DNA of 64,000 bases from a virus: the IMG/VR virus record IMGVR_UViG_3300005527_000042, positions 1 to 64,000 of that record, one strand, 5' to 3'. Below are positions 19,174 to 28,025 of this stretch, piece after piece. The notes under the pieces are model-generated. The model had not been told where the DNA came from. It ran no database searches and saw nothing but the letters and a program-made list of their open reading frames with translations. The position numbers and the translations under genes are program-made. How positions within the stretch are numbered: position 1 is the first letter of the stretch; each line of letters begins with the position of its first letter.

Positions 19174-20031
19174 ATGATGTCAACAACAGAGTCAGTACTG
19201 GCACAGTACGAAAAAGACAAACAGGTCGCAAGCGGCAACACAAACAAGGTATCCCAAGAGGATAGAATGAAGAAGTATTTTACCACACTCCTACCAAAAG
19301 GTGAAAGAAGTGGTGAAAGAAGAATTAGAATCCTACCTATGAAAGATGGTAGTAGCCCATTTGTTCCCGTGTATTTCCACGAGGTACAGGTTGATGGTAA
19401 TTGGGTTAAACTGTATGACCCAAATCAAGAAGGTAAACGTTCACCATTGAACGAAGTACATGAAGGATTAAAAATGACAGGTGACGAACAAGATGCTATT
19501 TTAGCTCGTCAGTATAAATCTAAAATGTTCTATATCGTAAAAGTTATTGATAGAGATAGAGAACAAGATGGTGTTAAATTTTGGAGATTTAAAAGAAACA
19601 CTAAAAGTGAAGGTGTTTTGGATAAAATTGCACCTCTTTTCAGAAATAAAGGTGATATTACCGACCCACAGAAAGGAAGGGATTTGATTCTTAATCTTAA
19701 CCTAACTAAGGCGGGTAACGGTAGAGAATACACAACAATTACATCTATCATCCCTGAAGACCAATCACCACTACACTCTGATTCAGTTATTGCAGATACT
19801 TGGATTAATGATGAATTGGTTTGGTCTGATGTATATTCTAAAAAACCTGAAGAGTATTTAGAAATGATTGCTAAAGGTGAAGTCCCAAGATGGGATACAA
19901 CAACTGGTAAATATGTTTCAAATTCCACTCAAGAAATTGAAATGTCTAAACCATCTTCACCAACAAAAACATCAGTTCCTCAAGTTGACCCACAAGAAGA
20001 CATGGAGGGGGATGACGACCTACCATTCTAA
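19174..20031 (+). CDS. 32: Single-stranded DNA-binding protein, gp32-like
   Basis: The 285-residue protein coats ssDNA during replication and recombination. The N-terminal basic segment is followed by an OB-fold core with KGERSGERRIRILP, FWRFKRNTKSEGVLDKIAPL and LNLNLTKAGNGREYTTI. The tail is Pro/Ser-rich and ends in the acidic signature MEGDDDLPF, the partner-binding tip of this protein class. T4 gp32 coordinates zinc with three Cys and one His; this protein has no cysteine at all, so the zinc site is absent. It heads the replication block, isolated by terminators on both sides. The start is the ATG at 19174 after an A-rich leader; an immediately following second ATG (19177) could also serve. 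Confidence 0.88.
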   Translation: MMSTTESVLAQYEKDKQVASGNTNKVSQEDRMKKYFTTLLPKGERSGERRIRILPMKDGSSPFVPVYFHEVQVDGNWVKLYDPNQEGKRSPLNEVHEGLKMTGDEQDAILARQYKSKMFYIVKVIDRDREQDGVKFWRFKRNTKSEGVLDKIAPLFRNKGDITDPQKGRDLILNLNLTKAGNGREYTTITSIIPEDQSPLHSDSVIADTWINDELVWSDVYSKKPEEYLEMIAKGEVPRWDTTTGKYVSNSTQEIEMSKPSSPTKTSVPQVDPQEDMEGDDDLPF

Positions 20032-20038
20032 TTAAAAT

Positions 20039-20084
20039 GAACTTGGACACATACTTAGACATTGTGTCCAAGTTCTTCTTTTTT
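20039..20084 (+). terminator. Strong intrinsic terminator after gp32-like gene
   Basis: A perfect 13-bp stem (GAACTTGGACACA at 20039-20051, TGTGTCCAAGTTC at 20063-20075) with an 11-nt loop is followed by TTCTTTTTT. Together with the upstream terminator this makes the ssDNA-binding gene monocistronic. Confidence 0.92.
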
Positions 20085-20109
20085 AATTAAAAACAATAGA
20101 AAATATACA

Positions 20110-21108
20110 ATGGCAATCAAGAAAAAAGAATTCGATTATATATCCAAATTCTCATCAAAAACAAAATATAAGGATGAAAACTTTTATTATTGTGGTGAGG
20201 CGTTTAACAACGCATGTGGATTACCAGGACCCGTGATGGGAGGTATTAATATGTTCTTAGGACATACAAACTCATCAAAAACAACCGCAATGATTTTAGC
20301 TGCGGTTGATGCACAAAAGAAAGGCCATTTACCCGTACTTATTATCACTGAAAGAAAATGGAAATGGGAACACGCAATTGAACTTGGTTTCCAAGCTGAA
20401 AAAGATGCGAATGGCGAGTGGACAGGTGATTTTATTTTCAATGATTCATTTGACTATATTGAACAAGCAACCGATTTTATAAATGACATCATTGATGCTC
20501 ATGAAAAAGGTGAAATCCCAAGACACATTTTATTTTGTTGGGATTCAATTGGTTCAATACCATGTAAGATGACTTTTGATGGTAAAGGTGGTAAACAACA
20601 CAACGCAAGTGCATTATCCGATAAAATTGGTATGGGTATTCACTCAAGAATTACCAAATCAAAAAAAGAAGATTACCCATCTAAAGACTCGTCATATTAT
20701 TTGACAATGGTTGTGGTGAATCAACCATGGGTAGAATTACCTGACAATCCAATGGGTCAACCTGAAATCAAACCAAAAGGTGGTGAAGCATTAAAATTAG
20801 CGTCTTCACTTATCTTCTTATTTGGTAATCAGAAAAAATCAGGTATCAACCACATTGATGCAACCAAAGACGGTAGAAAAATTGTTTACGCTGTTAGAAC
20901 CAAAATTTCAATCCTTAAAAACCACGTTAATGGATTAGGTTACAAAGACGGTAAAGTTATCGTTGTCCATAATGGATATATTGCCGACACCAAAGAAGCT
21001 TTGGAGTCGTATAAAAAAGAATATTCAAGTTTTTGGAAAGAAAAATTAGGGTCTAGCGACTTTGATTTAGCGGAATCAACAACTTACGATTTCGAAGAAG
21101 AAGATTAA
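20110..21108 (+). CDS. uvsX: UvsX-type RecA recombinase
   Basis: The 332-residue strand-exchange protein is related to T4 UvsX (391 aa). The Walker A region at residues 51-59 reads GHTNSSKTT, lacking the usual Gly before Lys. Walker B is HILFCWDSIG. The DNA-binding loop region follows in the VVVNQPWVEL ... GGEALKLASSLIF segment, and the protein ends in an acidic tail (FEEED). I chose ATG 20110 over the in-frame ATG at 20062, because the latter lies within the terminator of the upstream gene and adds a non-conserved Ser-rich leader. It is followed 31 nt later by the 5' nuclease gene, so recombination, flap processing and helicase genes are co-oriented. Confidence 0.88.
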   Translation: MAIKKKEFDYISKFSSKTKYKDENFYYCGEAFNNACGLPGPVMGGINMFLGHTNSSKTTAMILAAVDAQKKGHLPVLIITERKWKWEHAIELGFQAEKDANGEWTGDFIFNDSFDYIEQATDFINDIIDAHEKGEIPRHILFCWDSIGSIPCKMTFDGKGGKQHNASALSDKIGMGIHSRITKSKKEDYPSKDSSYYLTMVVVNQPWVELPDNPMGQPEIKPKGGEALKLASSLIFLFGNQKKSGINHIDATKDGRKIVYAVRTKISILKNHVNGLGYKDGKVIVVHNGYIADTKEALESYKKEYSSFWKEKLGSSDFDLAESTTYDFEEED

Positions 21109-21139
21109 TTTTTGTTTAACCCTATAAGAGTGATGATTA

Positions 21140-22162
21140 ATGTCTAATGTATTATTGGTAGATGGTGACAATTTACTTACTATTGGTTTTTTTGGATTAA
21201 AAAATCACTTTTATAAGGGGGAACATATTGGTGGGATATATCATTTTATAAACACCTTAAGACGAACAATTGAAATCCATCATTTGGATAAGATTGTCGT
21301 TTTTTGGGATGGACAAGATGGTTCTATAACAAGAAAAAGGTTCTACCATCAATACAAAGAGAATAGAAAATCTCGTATCAGGTCTGAAGAAGAATTACAT
21401 TCTTACGGAAAACAAAGAAACAGAATTAAACAATATCTTGAAGAACTATTTGTTAGACAAGGTGAATATGAATTCTGTGAGTCAGACGATTCAATCGCAT
21501 ATTATGTTCAAAACTCACCAAAAGAAAACAAAATAATTTTTTCTTCAGATGGTGATTTGACTCAATTAGTTTCAGAAAATACCAAACTCTTTAATCCCTC
21601 ACACAGTAAAATATACCAACCAAATGATATGTTCGTTTATGACCATGAACAAATTCTTATACAGAATATAAAATTGGTCAAGATGATTTGTGGTGACCCA
21701 TCGGATAATATTGCGGGCATCAAAAATTTAGGTGTCAGGAGATTAATTTCATTAGTTCCTGAAATTAAAACCGAAGAGATTACCGTTGAATTTATTCTTG
21801 AAAGATTTAACAATTTATTTGAGGAAGACAACGATAATCGTCTTGTAAAGAATCTTCTGACAGGTGTTACCAAATATGGGATATTAGGTGAGGAATTTTT
21901 TGATGTCAATAGTCGTATTGTAAGTCTTGATAATCCTTTCTTAACTGATGAAGCAAGGGAATCTATAACTTCATTAATAAACGATTTGATTGACCCTGAA
22001 GGTCGGTCATATAAAAACACCATGAAGATGATGATGGAAGATGGTATATTTTTATTACTTCCAAAATCGGATGATGCGTGGATAAACTTCCTCAATCCAT
22101 TTTTAAGATTAACAAGAAAAGAAAAGAATAAAAAATTAATTAAAATCAAAAACAATGAGTAA
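21140..22162 (+). CDS. rnh: RNase H / flap 5'-3' exonuclease (T4 Rnh-like)
   Basis: The 340-residue 5' nuclease removes RNA primers and flaps. Acidic metal-binding motifs of the FEN/PIN-like fold appear in order: LLVDGDNLL (start), VVFWDGQDG, CESDDSIAYYV and IFSSDGDL, followed by the helix-hairpin-helix signature ICGDPSDNIAGIKNLG. T4 RNase H is 305 aa. The C-terminus is Lys-rich (TRKEKNKKLIKIK), which may bind DNA or the ssDNA-binding protein. The start follows CCTATAAGAGTGATGATTA without an SD motif. The last codons overlap the next gene by 8 bp. Confidence 0.88.
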   Translation: MSNVLLVDGDNLLTIGFFGLKNHFYKGEHIGGIYHFINTLRRTIEIHHLDKIVVFWDGQDGSITRKRFYHQYKENRKSRIRSEEELHSYGKQRNRIKQYLEELFVRQGEYEFCESDDSIAYYVQNSPKENKIIFSSDGDLTQLVSENTKLFNPSHSKIYQPNDMFVYDHEQILIQNIKLVKMICGDPSDNIAGIKNLGVRRLISLVPEIKTEEITVEFILERFNNLFEEDNDNRLVKNLLTGVTKYGILGEEFFDVNSRIVSLDNPFLTDEARESITSLINDLIDPEGRSYKNTMKMMMEDGIFLLLPKSDDAWINFLNPFLRLTRKEKNKKLIKIKNNE

Positions 22163-22598
22163 TCAAGAAGTAACAAAGTTCGAGTTCCTTTTGACATTAG
22201 AAGGAAACATTATCTGTCAGCGCTTCTTCAATGTAAGAGAGCATAACCCAAAGTCGAGACGTTCTATGGATTTACACTATTACGTTAAAAATATTTGTGA
22301 CGATATTGGTGTAGATTTGAAAACAAAAACATTGGATTATCTACATGAAAATCGTGATTATTTTTACGGTTTGGATAGTGCAGAAACCGATGAACAAAAT
22401 GAAAAAGAGTACTTTTTGCTCGAGATTAAGATGGGTGACGATGTATTTATTCAAAGGATGTTTTCCGCTAAAGTCTATCACCCAAAGGTTAGATATACGG
22501 TAGACATTCGTCCTTATTTAAAGAGATATTTGTCAGATTTAACCGACATTTTATCATCTAGAGATTTGGAAACAACTTATTTAAACTATCAATTATAA
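22155..22598 (+). CDS. Unknown protein with internal duplication, in replication operon
   Basis: The 147-residue protein consists of two related copies of a ~45-residue unit. Copy 1 (about 9-51) contains FLLTLEGN, QRFFNV and PKSRRSMDLHYYVK. Copy 2 (about 86-133) contains FLLEIKMG, QRMFSA and PKVRYTVDIRPYLK. Shared positions are FLL, QR-x-F, PK-x-R, D and Y-x-K. Basic and aromatic residues at matching places suggest a repeated nucleic-acid or protein-binding surface, which is inference. It overlaps the 5' nuclease gene by 8 bp and lies 14 nt before the helicase gene, so a replisome accessory role is plausible (for example helicase loading), but no family is recognised. Confidence 0.7.
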   Translation: MSNQEVTKFEFLLTLEGNIICQRFFNVREHNPKSRRSMDLHYYVKNICDDIGVDLKTKTLDYLHENRDYFYGLDSAETDEQNEKEYFLLEIKMGDDVFIQRMFSAKVYHPKVRYTVDIRPYLKRYLSDLTDILSSRDLETTYLNYQL

Positions 22599-22612
22599 AA
22601 AAATAAAAAACT

Positions 22613-23989
22613 ATGTCAGAAAAAAATTTTGGTTTTCTCGGAGCGTCATTTCAACAAACGTTAATTAAATCAATTGTAGAGGATAAAAAGTACGGTGAAC
22701 AGATTATTGATGTAATCGAGAGCAAATATTTTGATAATAGTTCTTTTAGATTTATTACCTCCCATATCAAAGAGTACTATCAGAAATATGGGAAAATTCC
22801 TGATTATCAAAGTTTGTGTCAAACTATAATTCTTGAAATGGGTTCACAAGAAACCGCGAGAATACATTTAGATACAATTCACGACATCAAAGAAAATACC
22901 GTAGATGACCCAATGGTCAGAGAAGAGGCTTTGAATTTTTGTAAACAACAAAATTTAAAGAAGGAACTTAAAATGGTAACAACCATTATTGAAAATGGTA
23001 AATTCCAAGAGTATCATAAGATTGAAGGTATTATTCAAAAGGCACTACAAGTCGGATTACCACCTGAAGAATGTATGGATGTTTTTCACAATATCGACGC
23101 CGCTTTAGAAAAAGATAATAGACAACCAATACCAACAGGTATAGAGGGTCTTGACACCGCTTTAAAAGGTGGTTTGGGTATTGGGGAACTTGGTGTTGTA
23201 TTAGCACCAACAGGTACGGGTAAAACGACCATATTATCATTATTTGCAAATACTGCTTACTTACATGGGTACAATGTTCTTCAAATATTTTTTGAAGACA
23301 ATCCCGATAACATCAAAAAGAAACATTACACAATTTGGTCAGGAATTGCACCCGATGAACAACCTGAAAATAAAGATTTTGTAAAAGAAAAGATAAACGA
23401 GGTTCAAACTCAAAGTAAAGGAACCTTGGATATTTTAAAGTTACCAAGTGATTCAGTTTCAATATCTGAGATTAAATCTCGATTGAGAAAAAGAATTTCA
23501 GAAGGTAAAAAGATTGACCTTTTAGTTATTGATTATGTCGACTGTATCAGTCCCGAAAAATCTAATTTCGGTGAAGAATGGAAAGGTGAAGGTTCAGTAA
23601 TGAGAAGTTTAGAAGCGATGACAAGTGAATTTGGAATTGTTATATGGACGGCTACTCAGGGTAACAGAGAATCTATTTCATCTGAAGTTGTAAACAGTGA
23701 CCAAATGGGTGGGTCAATTAAAAAAGCGCAAATTGCCCACGTAATTTTATCAATAGGTAAAACCATAGAACAAAAAGAACATAACTTAGCAACCATGACT
23801 TTACTTAAGTCAAGAATTGGTCGTGACGGAATTATTTGGCAGAATTGTAAATTTGACAATAGACTGTTAGTCATTGATACTGAGTCTCAAACAACACTCC
23901 TTGGTCATAAAGAGGAGAAACAAAAAAACGCTGCTGACAGGGTGAGAGAAGCTTTCACCAAAAGACAGGAAACTTTAAACAGAAATTAA
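22613..23989 (+). CDS. 41: Replicative DNA helicase, gp41/DnaB-like
   Basis: The 458-residue hexameric helicase unwinds DNA at the fork. The N-terminal ~165 residues are helical, as in DnaB/gp41. The RecA-like motor follows: [20 protein letters not shown], Walker [10 protein letters not shown] at residues 198-206, Walker [10 protein letters not shown] at about 302-310, and a [10 protein letters not shown] motif with the sensor Gln, then [16 protein letters not shown] and [10 protein letters not shown] near the arginine-finger region. The length is close to T4 gp41 (475 aa). No primase (gp61), loader (gp59) or polymerase is present in the window, so the remaining replisome is encoded elsewhere. 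Confidence 0.9.
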   Translation: MSEKNFGFLGASFQQTLIKSIVEDKKYGEQIIDVIESKYFDNSSFRFITSHIKEYYQKYGKIPDYQSLCQTIILEMGSQETARIHLDTIHDIKENTVDDPMVREEALNFCKQQNLKKELKMVTTIIENGKFQEYHKIEGIIQKALQVGLPPEECMDVFHNIDAALEKDNRQPIPTGIEGLDTALKGGLGIGELGVVLAPTGTGKTTILSLFANTAYLHGYNVLQIFFEDNPDNIKKKHYTIWSGIAPDEQPENKDFVKEKINEVQTQSKGTLDILKLPSDSVSISEIKSRLRKRISEGKKIDLLVIDYVDCISPEKSNFGEEWKGEGSVMRSLEAMTSEFGIVIWTATQGNRESISSEVVNSDQMGGSIKKAQIAHVILSIGKTIEQKEHNLATMTLLKSRIGRDGIIWQNCKFDNRLLVIDTESQTTLLGHKEEKQKNAADRVREAFTKRQETLNRN

Positions 23990-24003
23990 TAATTATTATC
24001 ACC

Positions 24004-24981
24004 ATGACAGAGAAGATTTTGAAAGAAAATCCAGGACGTTTTGTCCTTTTTCCAATCGAACACCACGACATTTGGAAACTTTACAAACAACAAGAAGCAT
24101 GTTTTTGGACTGCTGAAGAAATTGATTTAGCTCAAGACATTTATGATTGGGAAAACAAACTAAATGAAGATGAACAACATTTTGTTAAAAACGTATTAGC
24201 ATTTTTCGCCGCTTCGGATGGTATTGTAAATGAAAACATTGCAATGAATTTTGTGAATGCGGTACAATATACGGAAGCTAAAATGTTTTATGGTTTCCAA
24301 ATCATGATGGAAAATATTCACAGTGAAACTTATTCTTTGTTGATTGATACATATATCAAGGATAAACAAGAACAAGGTAGATTATTTAATGCAATTGACA
24401 CAATCCCTGCTGTTAAGAAAAAGGCGGAATGGGCGTTAAAGTATATTGAAAAGGGTACCTTCGTTGAAAGACTTATTGCCTTTGCTGCTGTTGAGGGTAT
24501 TTTCTTTTCTGGCTCATTCTGTTCTATTTTCTGGCTCAAAAAACGTGGTTTAATGCCGGGTTTAACCTTTTCAAATGAGCTTATTTCAAGAGATGAAGGA
24601 ATGCACTGTGACTTTGCTTGTCATTTGTTTAATCACCATATTGAAAATAAATTAAGTGAGAAGAGAATTAAAGACATTATCTGTGGAGCTTTAGAGATTG
24701 AAAAAGAATTTATTTTAGAGGCACTACCTGTTAAACTAATTGGTATGAATTCAGATTTGATGTCTCAATATTTGGAATTTGTGACCGATAGACTATTAAT
24801 GTCATTAAATTGTTCAAAGGTCTACAATGTTGAAAATCCATTTGATTTCATGCAAAATATTGCTCTTCAAGGTAAGACTAATTTCTTTGAAAAAAGAGTT
24901 GCTGAATATCAAAAAGCTGGTGTGAATAATAACGTTTCCATTGAAGATATGGATACATCATTTGAAGATATAGATTTTTAA
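24004..24981 (+). CDS. nrdB: Ribonucleotide reductase class Ia, small (beta) subunit
   Basis: The 325-residue subunit carries the diiron-tyrosyl radical cofactor that starts ribonucleotide reduction. Metal-ligand helices are visible: an [11 protein letters not shown] helix, then [12 protein letters not shown] with the E-x-x-H pair and the radical Tyr four residues after the His, and later [20 protein letters not shown] and [16 protein letters not shown] with the second E-x-x-H-like set. The C-terminal tail ([12 protein letters not shown]) is acidic and aromatic, as needed to dock on NrdA. The order nrdB-nrdA is reversed relative to many operons, with 7 bp between the genes. Confidence 0.93.
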   Translation: MTEKILKENPGRFVLFPIEHHDIWKLYKQQEACFWTAEEIDLAQDIYDWENKLNEDEQHFVKNVLAFFAASDGIVNENIAMNFVNAVQYTEAKMFYGFQIMMENIHSETYSLLIDTYIKDKQEQGRLFNAIDTIPAVKKKAEWALKYIEKGTFVERLIAFAAVEGIFFSGSFCSIFWLKKRGLMPGLTFSNELISRDEGMHCDFACHLFNHHIENKLSEKRIKDIICGALEIEKEFILEALPVKLIGMNSDLMSQYLEFVTDRLLMSLNCSKVYNVENPFDFMQNIALQGKTNFFEKRVAEYQKAGVNNNVSIEDMDTSFEDIDF

Positions 24982-24988
24982 TTAGATT

Positions 24989-27421
24989 ATGAAAGTAAAA
25001 AAGAGAGATGGCTCATTGGAAGAAATGAGATATGACAAAATCACCAGAAGAATACAATATTTCTGTGATGATTTGAATTTAGAATACATTGACCCAACAT
25101 TAGTGACTCTTAAAGTTACTCAAGGGATTTACGATGGTATATCTACAACTGAGTTGGACACATTAGCAGCCGAGACGGCTGCGTCTATGGTAACAACACA
25201 TTCAGACTATGCTAAATTAGCTGGAAGATTGGCGGTGTCAAATCTACATAAAACGACACCAAAAAAGTTTTCCCAATGTATTAAAGAACTTCACTCATTT
25301 ATTGAACCAAGAACAGGAAAAGATTCATCTTTAATATCAGATGAGGTTTATCAATTTGTGATTCAAAACAAAGAATCTTTAGATGGTGCGATTGTTCAAG
25401 AGAGAGATTTTGATTTTGATTATTTTGGATTTAAAACTCTTGAACGTTCTTACCTTTTGAAAATCGGAAGAAGAATCGTTGAAAGACCTCAATATATGTA
25501 CATGAGAGTTGCTGTTGGTATTTGTAATGGTGACTTAGAAACTGCTTTGAGAATTTATGACGATTTATCACAACATTTTTACACTCACGCAACTCCAACT
25601 TTGTTTAATGCCGGTACTCGTAGACCACAAATGTCTTCTTGTTTCTTAATTGGTAATAAAGGTGATGACATTGATGGTTTGTTTGACACAATTAAAGATG
25701 TTGCTAAAATTTCAAAATGGGCTGGTGGTATCGGACTACATGTTCATGATGTTAGAGCCAAGGGTTCATATATTAAAGGAACAGGTGGTGAATCAGACGG
25801 ACTACTCCCGATGATGAAAACATACAATGAAGTCGCTCGTTGGATTAATCAGGGTGGTAAAAGAAAAGGTTCTTTCGCGATTTATCTTGAGCCATGGCAC
25901 GCAGATGTTTTTGAATTTATTGATTTGAGAAAAAATCACGGTAAAGAAGAATTAAGGGCTCGTGATTTATTCTTAGCGATGTGGACACCCAATCTTTTTA
26001 TGAAAAGAGTTGAGGAAGACGGGGAGTGGTCACTATTTTCACCTGATGAAGCTCCTGGTTTGTCAGACGCTTATGATGACCCATTTTCTTTTACTCAAGA
26101 ATTCACAGAATTGTACGAAAGGTATGAGAAAGAGGGTCGAGCAAGAAAAGTTGTTAAAGCGAGAAAATTAATGGACGCAATTTTAACGGCACAAATTGAG
26201 ACCGGTACCCCATACATGTTGTACAAGGATGCTGCTAATTACAAATCAAACCAAAAGAACTTAGGTACAATTAAATCATCTAATTTGTGTACCGAGATTA
26301 TTGAGTACTCAAGCCCAACAGAACAAGCGGTTTGTAATTTAGCGTCAATCGCATTACCAAAATACATCATTAATAAAGAATTTAATCATGAACTACTTTA
26401 TGATAATGTATATCAAGTTGTGAAAAACCTAAACAACGTTATTGATTTGAATTTTTACCCTACTGAGGAAACAAAACTTTCAAACATGAAACATAGACCA
26501 GTTGGTTTAGGTGTACAAGGATTGGCGGATGTGTTTTGTATGTTAAAATTACCTTTTGAAAGTGAGGATTCGGACAAATTACAAGTAGAAATATTTGAAA
26601 CAATTTATTTCGCGGCTCTCACATCGTCTAAAGACTTGGCTGTTGAAAACGGGGCGTACTCTTCATTTGAAGGTTCTCCGTTATCTAAAGGTCAATTTCA
26701 ATACGAGTTATGGGGTAAAACAGACAAGGACACAAGTGGAAGATGGGATTGGAAGTCACTAAGAAAAGATGTTGTTAAACATGGTGTAAGAAACTCTCTA
26801 TTAGTTGCTCCTATGCCAACAGCATCTACCGCACAAATTCTTGGTAATAATGAAGCATTTGAACCATTTACATCTAACCTTTACTCAAGAAGAACATTAG
26901 GAGGTGAATTTATTGTAATCAATAAACATCTCGTAAATGAATTACTTGAAAGAGGATTGTGGTCTGACGAATTAAAGAAAAAACTAATCATGGAAAATGG
27001 TTCTGTTCAAAACATTCCTGAGGTACCTGTTGATGTGAAAGAAGTTTACAAAACAGTTTGGGAAATGTCTCAAAAAAGAATCTTAACCATGGCGGCAAAC
27101 AGGTCAATTTACATTGACCAATCACAGTCTTTAAATTTATTTATTGACAACGCAAACAAAACCAAAGTTTTAGCCGCACATCTTTATGGATGGAAACTTG
27201 GTTTAAAAACGGGTATGTATTATTTACGAACCAGAGCTGCTGTTGACCCATTAAAGGGTTTAGGAATCGACACCTCAACAGCAAAACCCACAGTTGAAGC
27301 TAAAGAAGTACAAAATACTTCATACAACCAAAATAATCAAAAAGAAGAAGAAGTCGTGGAGATGTCAATACCATCAAGACCAACAGATTCTCCTTTTGAA
27401 TGTGAAGGTTGTGGCTCGTAA
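24989..27421 (+). CDS. nrdA: Ribonucleotide reductase class Ia, large (alpha) subunit
   Basis: The 810-residue catalytic subunit reduces NDPs to dNDPs. An N-terminal ATP-cone (KKRDGSLEEMRYDKITRRI) indicates allosteric activity control by ATP/dATP. The catalytic core has MSSCFLIGNKGDD, NLCTEIIEYSS (the N-x-C-x-E active-site triad) and AVCNLASIALP. The radical-transfer Tyr pair is in GMYYLRTRAAVDP. The C-terminus SPFECEGCGS carries the redox-shuttle cysteine pair used by thioredoxin or glutaredoxin. All key residues are present, so the enzyme should be active. It supplies dNTPs for phage synthesis with NrdB. A structured 3' region and terminator follow. Confidence 0.94.
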   Translation: MKVKKRDGSLEEMRYDKITRRIQYFCDDLNLEYIDPTLVTLKVTQGIYDGISTTELDTLAAETAASMVTTHSDYAKLAGRLAVSNLHKTTPKKFSQCIKELHSFIEPRTGKDSSLISDEVYQFVIQNKESLDGAIVQERDFDFDYFGFKTLERSYLLKIGRRIVERPQYMYMRVAVGICNGDLETALRIYDDLSQHFYTHATPTLFNAGTRRPQMSSCFLIGNKGDDIDGLFDTIKDVAKISKWAGGIGLHVHDVRAKGSYIKGTGGESDGLLPMMKTYNEVARWINQGGKRKGSFAIYLEPWHADVFEFIDLRKNHGKEELRARDLFLAMWTPNLFMKRVEEDGEWSLFSPDEAPGLSDAYDDPFSFTQEFTELYERYEKEGRARKVVKARKLMDAILTAQIETGTPYMLYKDAANYKSNQKNLGTIKSSNLCTEIIEYSSPTEQAVCNLASIALPKYIINKEFNHELLYDNVYQVVKNLNNVIDLNFYPTEETKLSNMKHRPVGLGVQGLADVFCMLKLPFESEDSDKLQVEIFETIYFAALTSSKDLAVENGAYSSFEGSPLSKGQFQYELWGKTDKDTSGRWDWKSLRKDVVKHGVRNSLLVAPMPTASTAQILGNNEAFEPFTSNLYSRRTLGGEFIVINKHLVNELLERGLWSDELKKKLIMENGSVQNIPEVPVDVKEVYKTVWEMSQKRILTMAANRSIYIDQSQSLNLFIDNANKTKVLAAHLYGWKLGLKTGMYYLRTRAAVDPLKGLGIDTSTAKPTVEAKEVQNTSYNQNNQKEEEVVEMSIPSRPTDSPFECEGCGS

Positions 27422-27430
27422 CTGTAGGTG

Positions 27431-27502
27431 GCTCCATTGATATTTTATAATTAACCATACATCTACTTTGTTTGATTATACAGGAGCAAAAAAATCAAAC
27501 AA
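27431..27502 (+). other. Structured RNA-like element downstream of nrdA
   Basis: A 10-bp inverted repeat (TTGTTTGATT 27468-27477, AATCAAACAA 27493-27502) encloses a 15-nt loop that contains GGAGC (27483-27487). That loop segment is complementary to GCTCC at 27431-27435, so a pseudoknot could form. It sits between the nrdA stop and a terminator. It may protect the nrdA mRNA 3' end; function not known. Confidence 0.4.
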
Positions 27503-27507
27503 TATAT

Positions 27508-27535
27508 AATCCCAACTTCGGTTGGGATTTTTTTA
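27508..27535 (+). terminator. Intrinsic terminator ending the replication block
   Basis: A 9-bp stem (AATCCCAAC 27508-27516, GTTGGGATT 27521-27529) closed by a TTCG tetraloop is followed by a run of six T after the stem's terminal TT. A textbook Rho-independent terminator. Confidence 0.95.
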
Positions 27536-27560
27536 TTTATTAGTATTTGTTCTTTAGTTA

Positions 27561-27568
27561 TATTTATT
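27561..27568 (+). promoter_or_regulatory. TATTTATT box upstream of gp25-like gene
   Basis: TATTTATT ends 3 nt before the ATG, just after the terminator that closes the replication block; a new late transcript would be expected to start here. Confidence 0.4.
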
Positions 27569-27571
27569 AGT

Positions 27572-28024
27572 ATGGCGATTACATATGGTATAGATTTTCC
27601 ATTCAGAATTAGTCCTAAGGGTGATTTTTTGGTTATGACCGAAACCCCTGAGAGAGAGATTCGTGCAAACTTGATTCACTTGTTATTAACAAGAAAGGGT
27701 TCAAGATATTATTTACCTGATTTTGGGACTAGATTATATGAATTTATTTTTGAACCAAATGACGCTGTAACATGGGGTCAGATAGAAGATGAAATAAGAA
27801 CTGCGGTGAAATTATACATACCTAATTTAGAAATAAAATCAATTAGAGTTACACCCGCTGACCAAGACCCTGAAGAATCTATGAGCCCACAAGAAGATGA
27901 GGACTCAAGATTGTTTAGAGTTTCTGATTATTCAACCAAACCATATACCGCAAAAGTTCGAATTGACTATGACATAAATAACGAACCTTTTGTTTCGTCC
28001 GATTTTATAATTATTAACATATAA
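27572..28024 (+). CDS. 25: Baseplate wedge protein, gp25/GpW lysozyme-like fold
   Basis: The 150-residue protein belongs to the GPW_gp25 family. Conserved pieces are SPKGDFLVMTETPEREIRAN, then LLLTRKGSRYYLPDFGTRLY and a helix QIEDEIRTAVKLYIPNLEIK followed by strands. T4 gp25 is 132 aa and clamps the sheath onto the baseplate wedge. This version has an acidic insertion (about residues 92-112). It opens the second baseplate block, followed after one base by the gp6-like gene, the same 25-6 order found across contractile systems. Confidence 0.9.
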   Translation: MAITYGIDFPFRISPKGDFLVMTETPEREIRANLIHLLLTRKGSRYYLPDFGTRLYEFIFEPNDAVTWGQIEDEIRTAVKLYIPNLEIKSIRVTPADQDPEESMSPQEDEDSRLFRVSDYSTKPYTAKVRIDYDINNEPFVSSDFIIINI

Positions 28025-28025
28025 T

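Noticed and set aside
20062-20109. Upstream ATG as the uvsX start
   Set aside because: It lies inside the stem-loop terminator of the preceding gene and would add 16 poorly conserved residues; ATG 20110 follows an A-rich leader as at the other genes.
27421-27571. tRNA gene in the nrdA-gp25 gap
   Set aside because: There is a hairpin and a terminator but no cloverleaf, TTCGA arm context or acceptor stem. I found no tRNA elsewhere in the window by eye.
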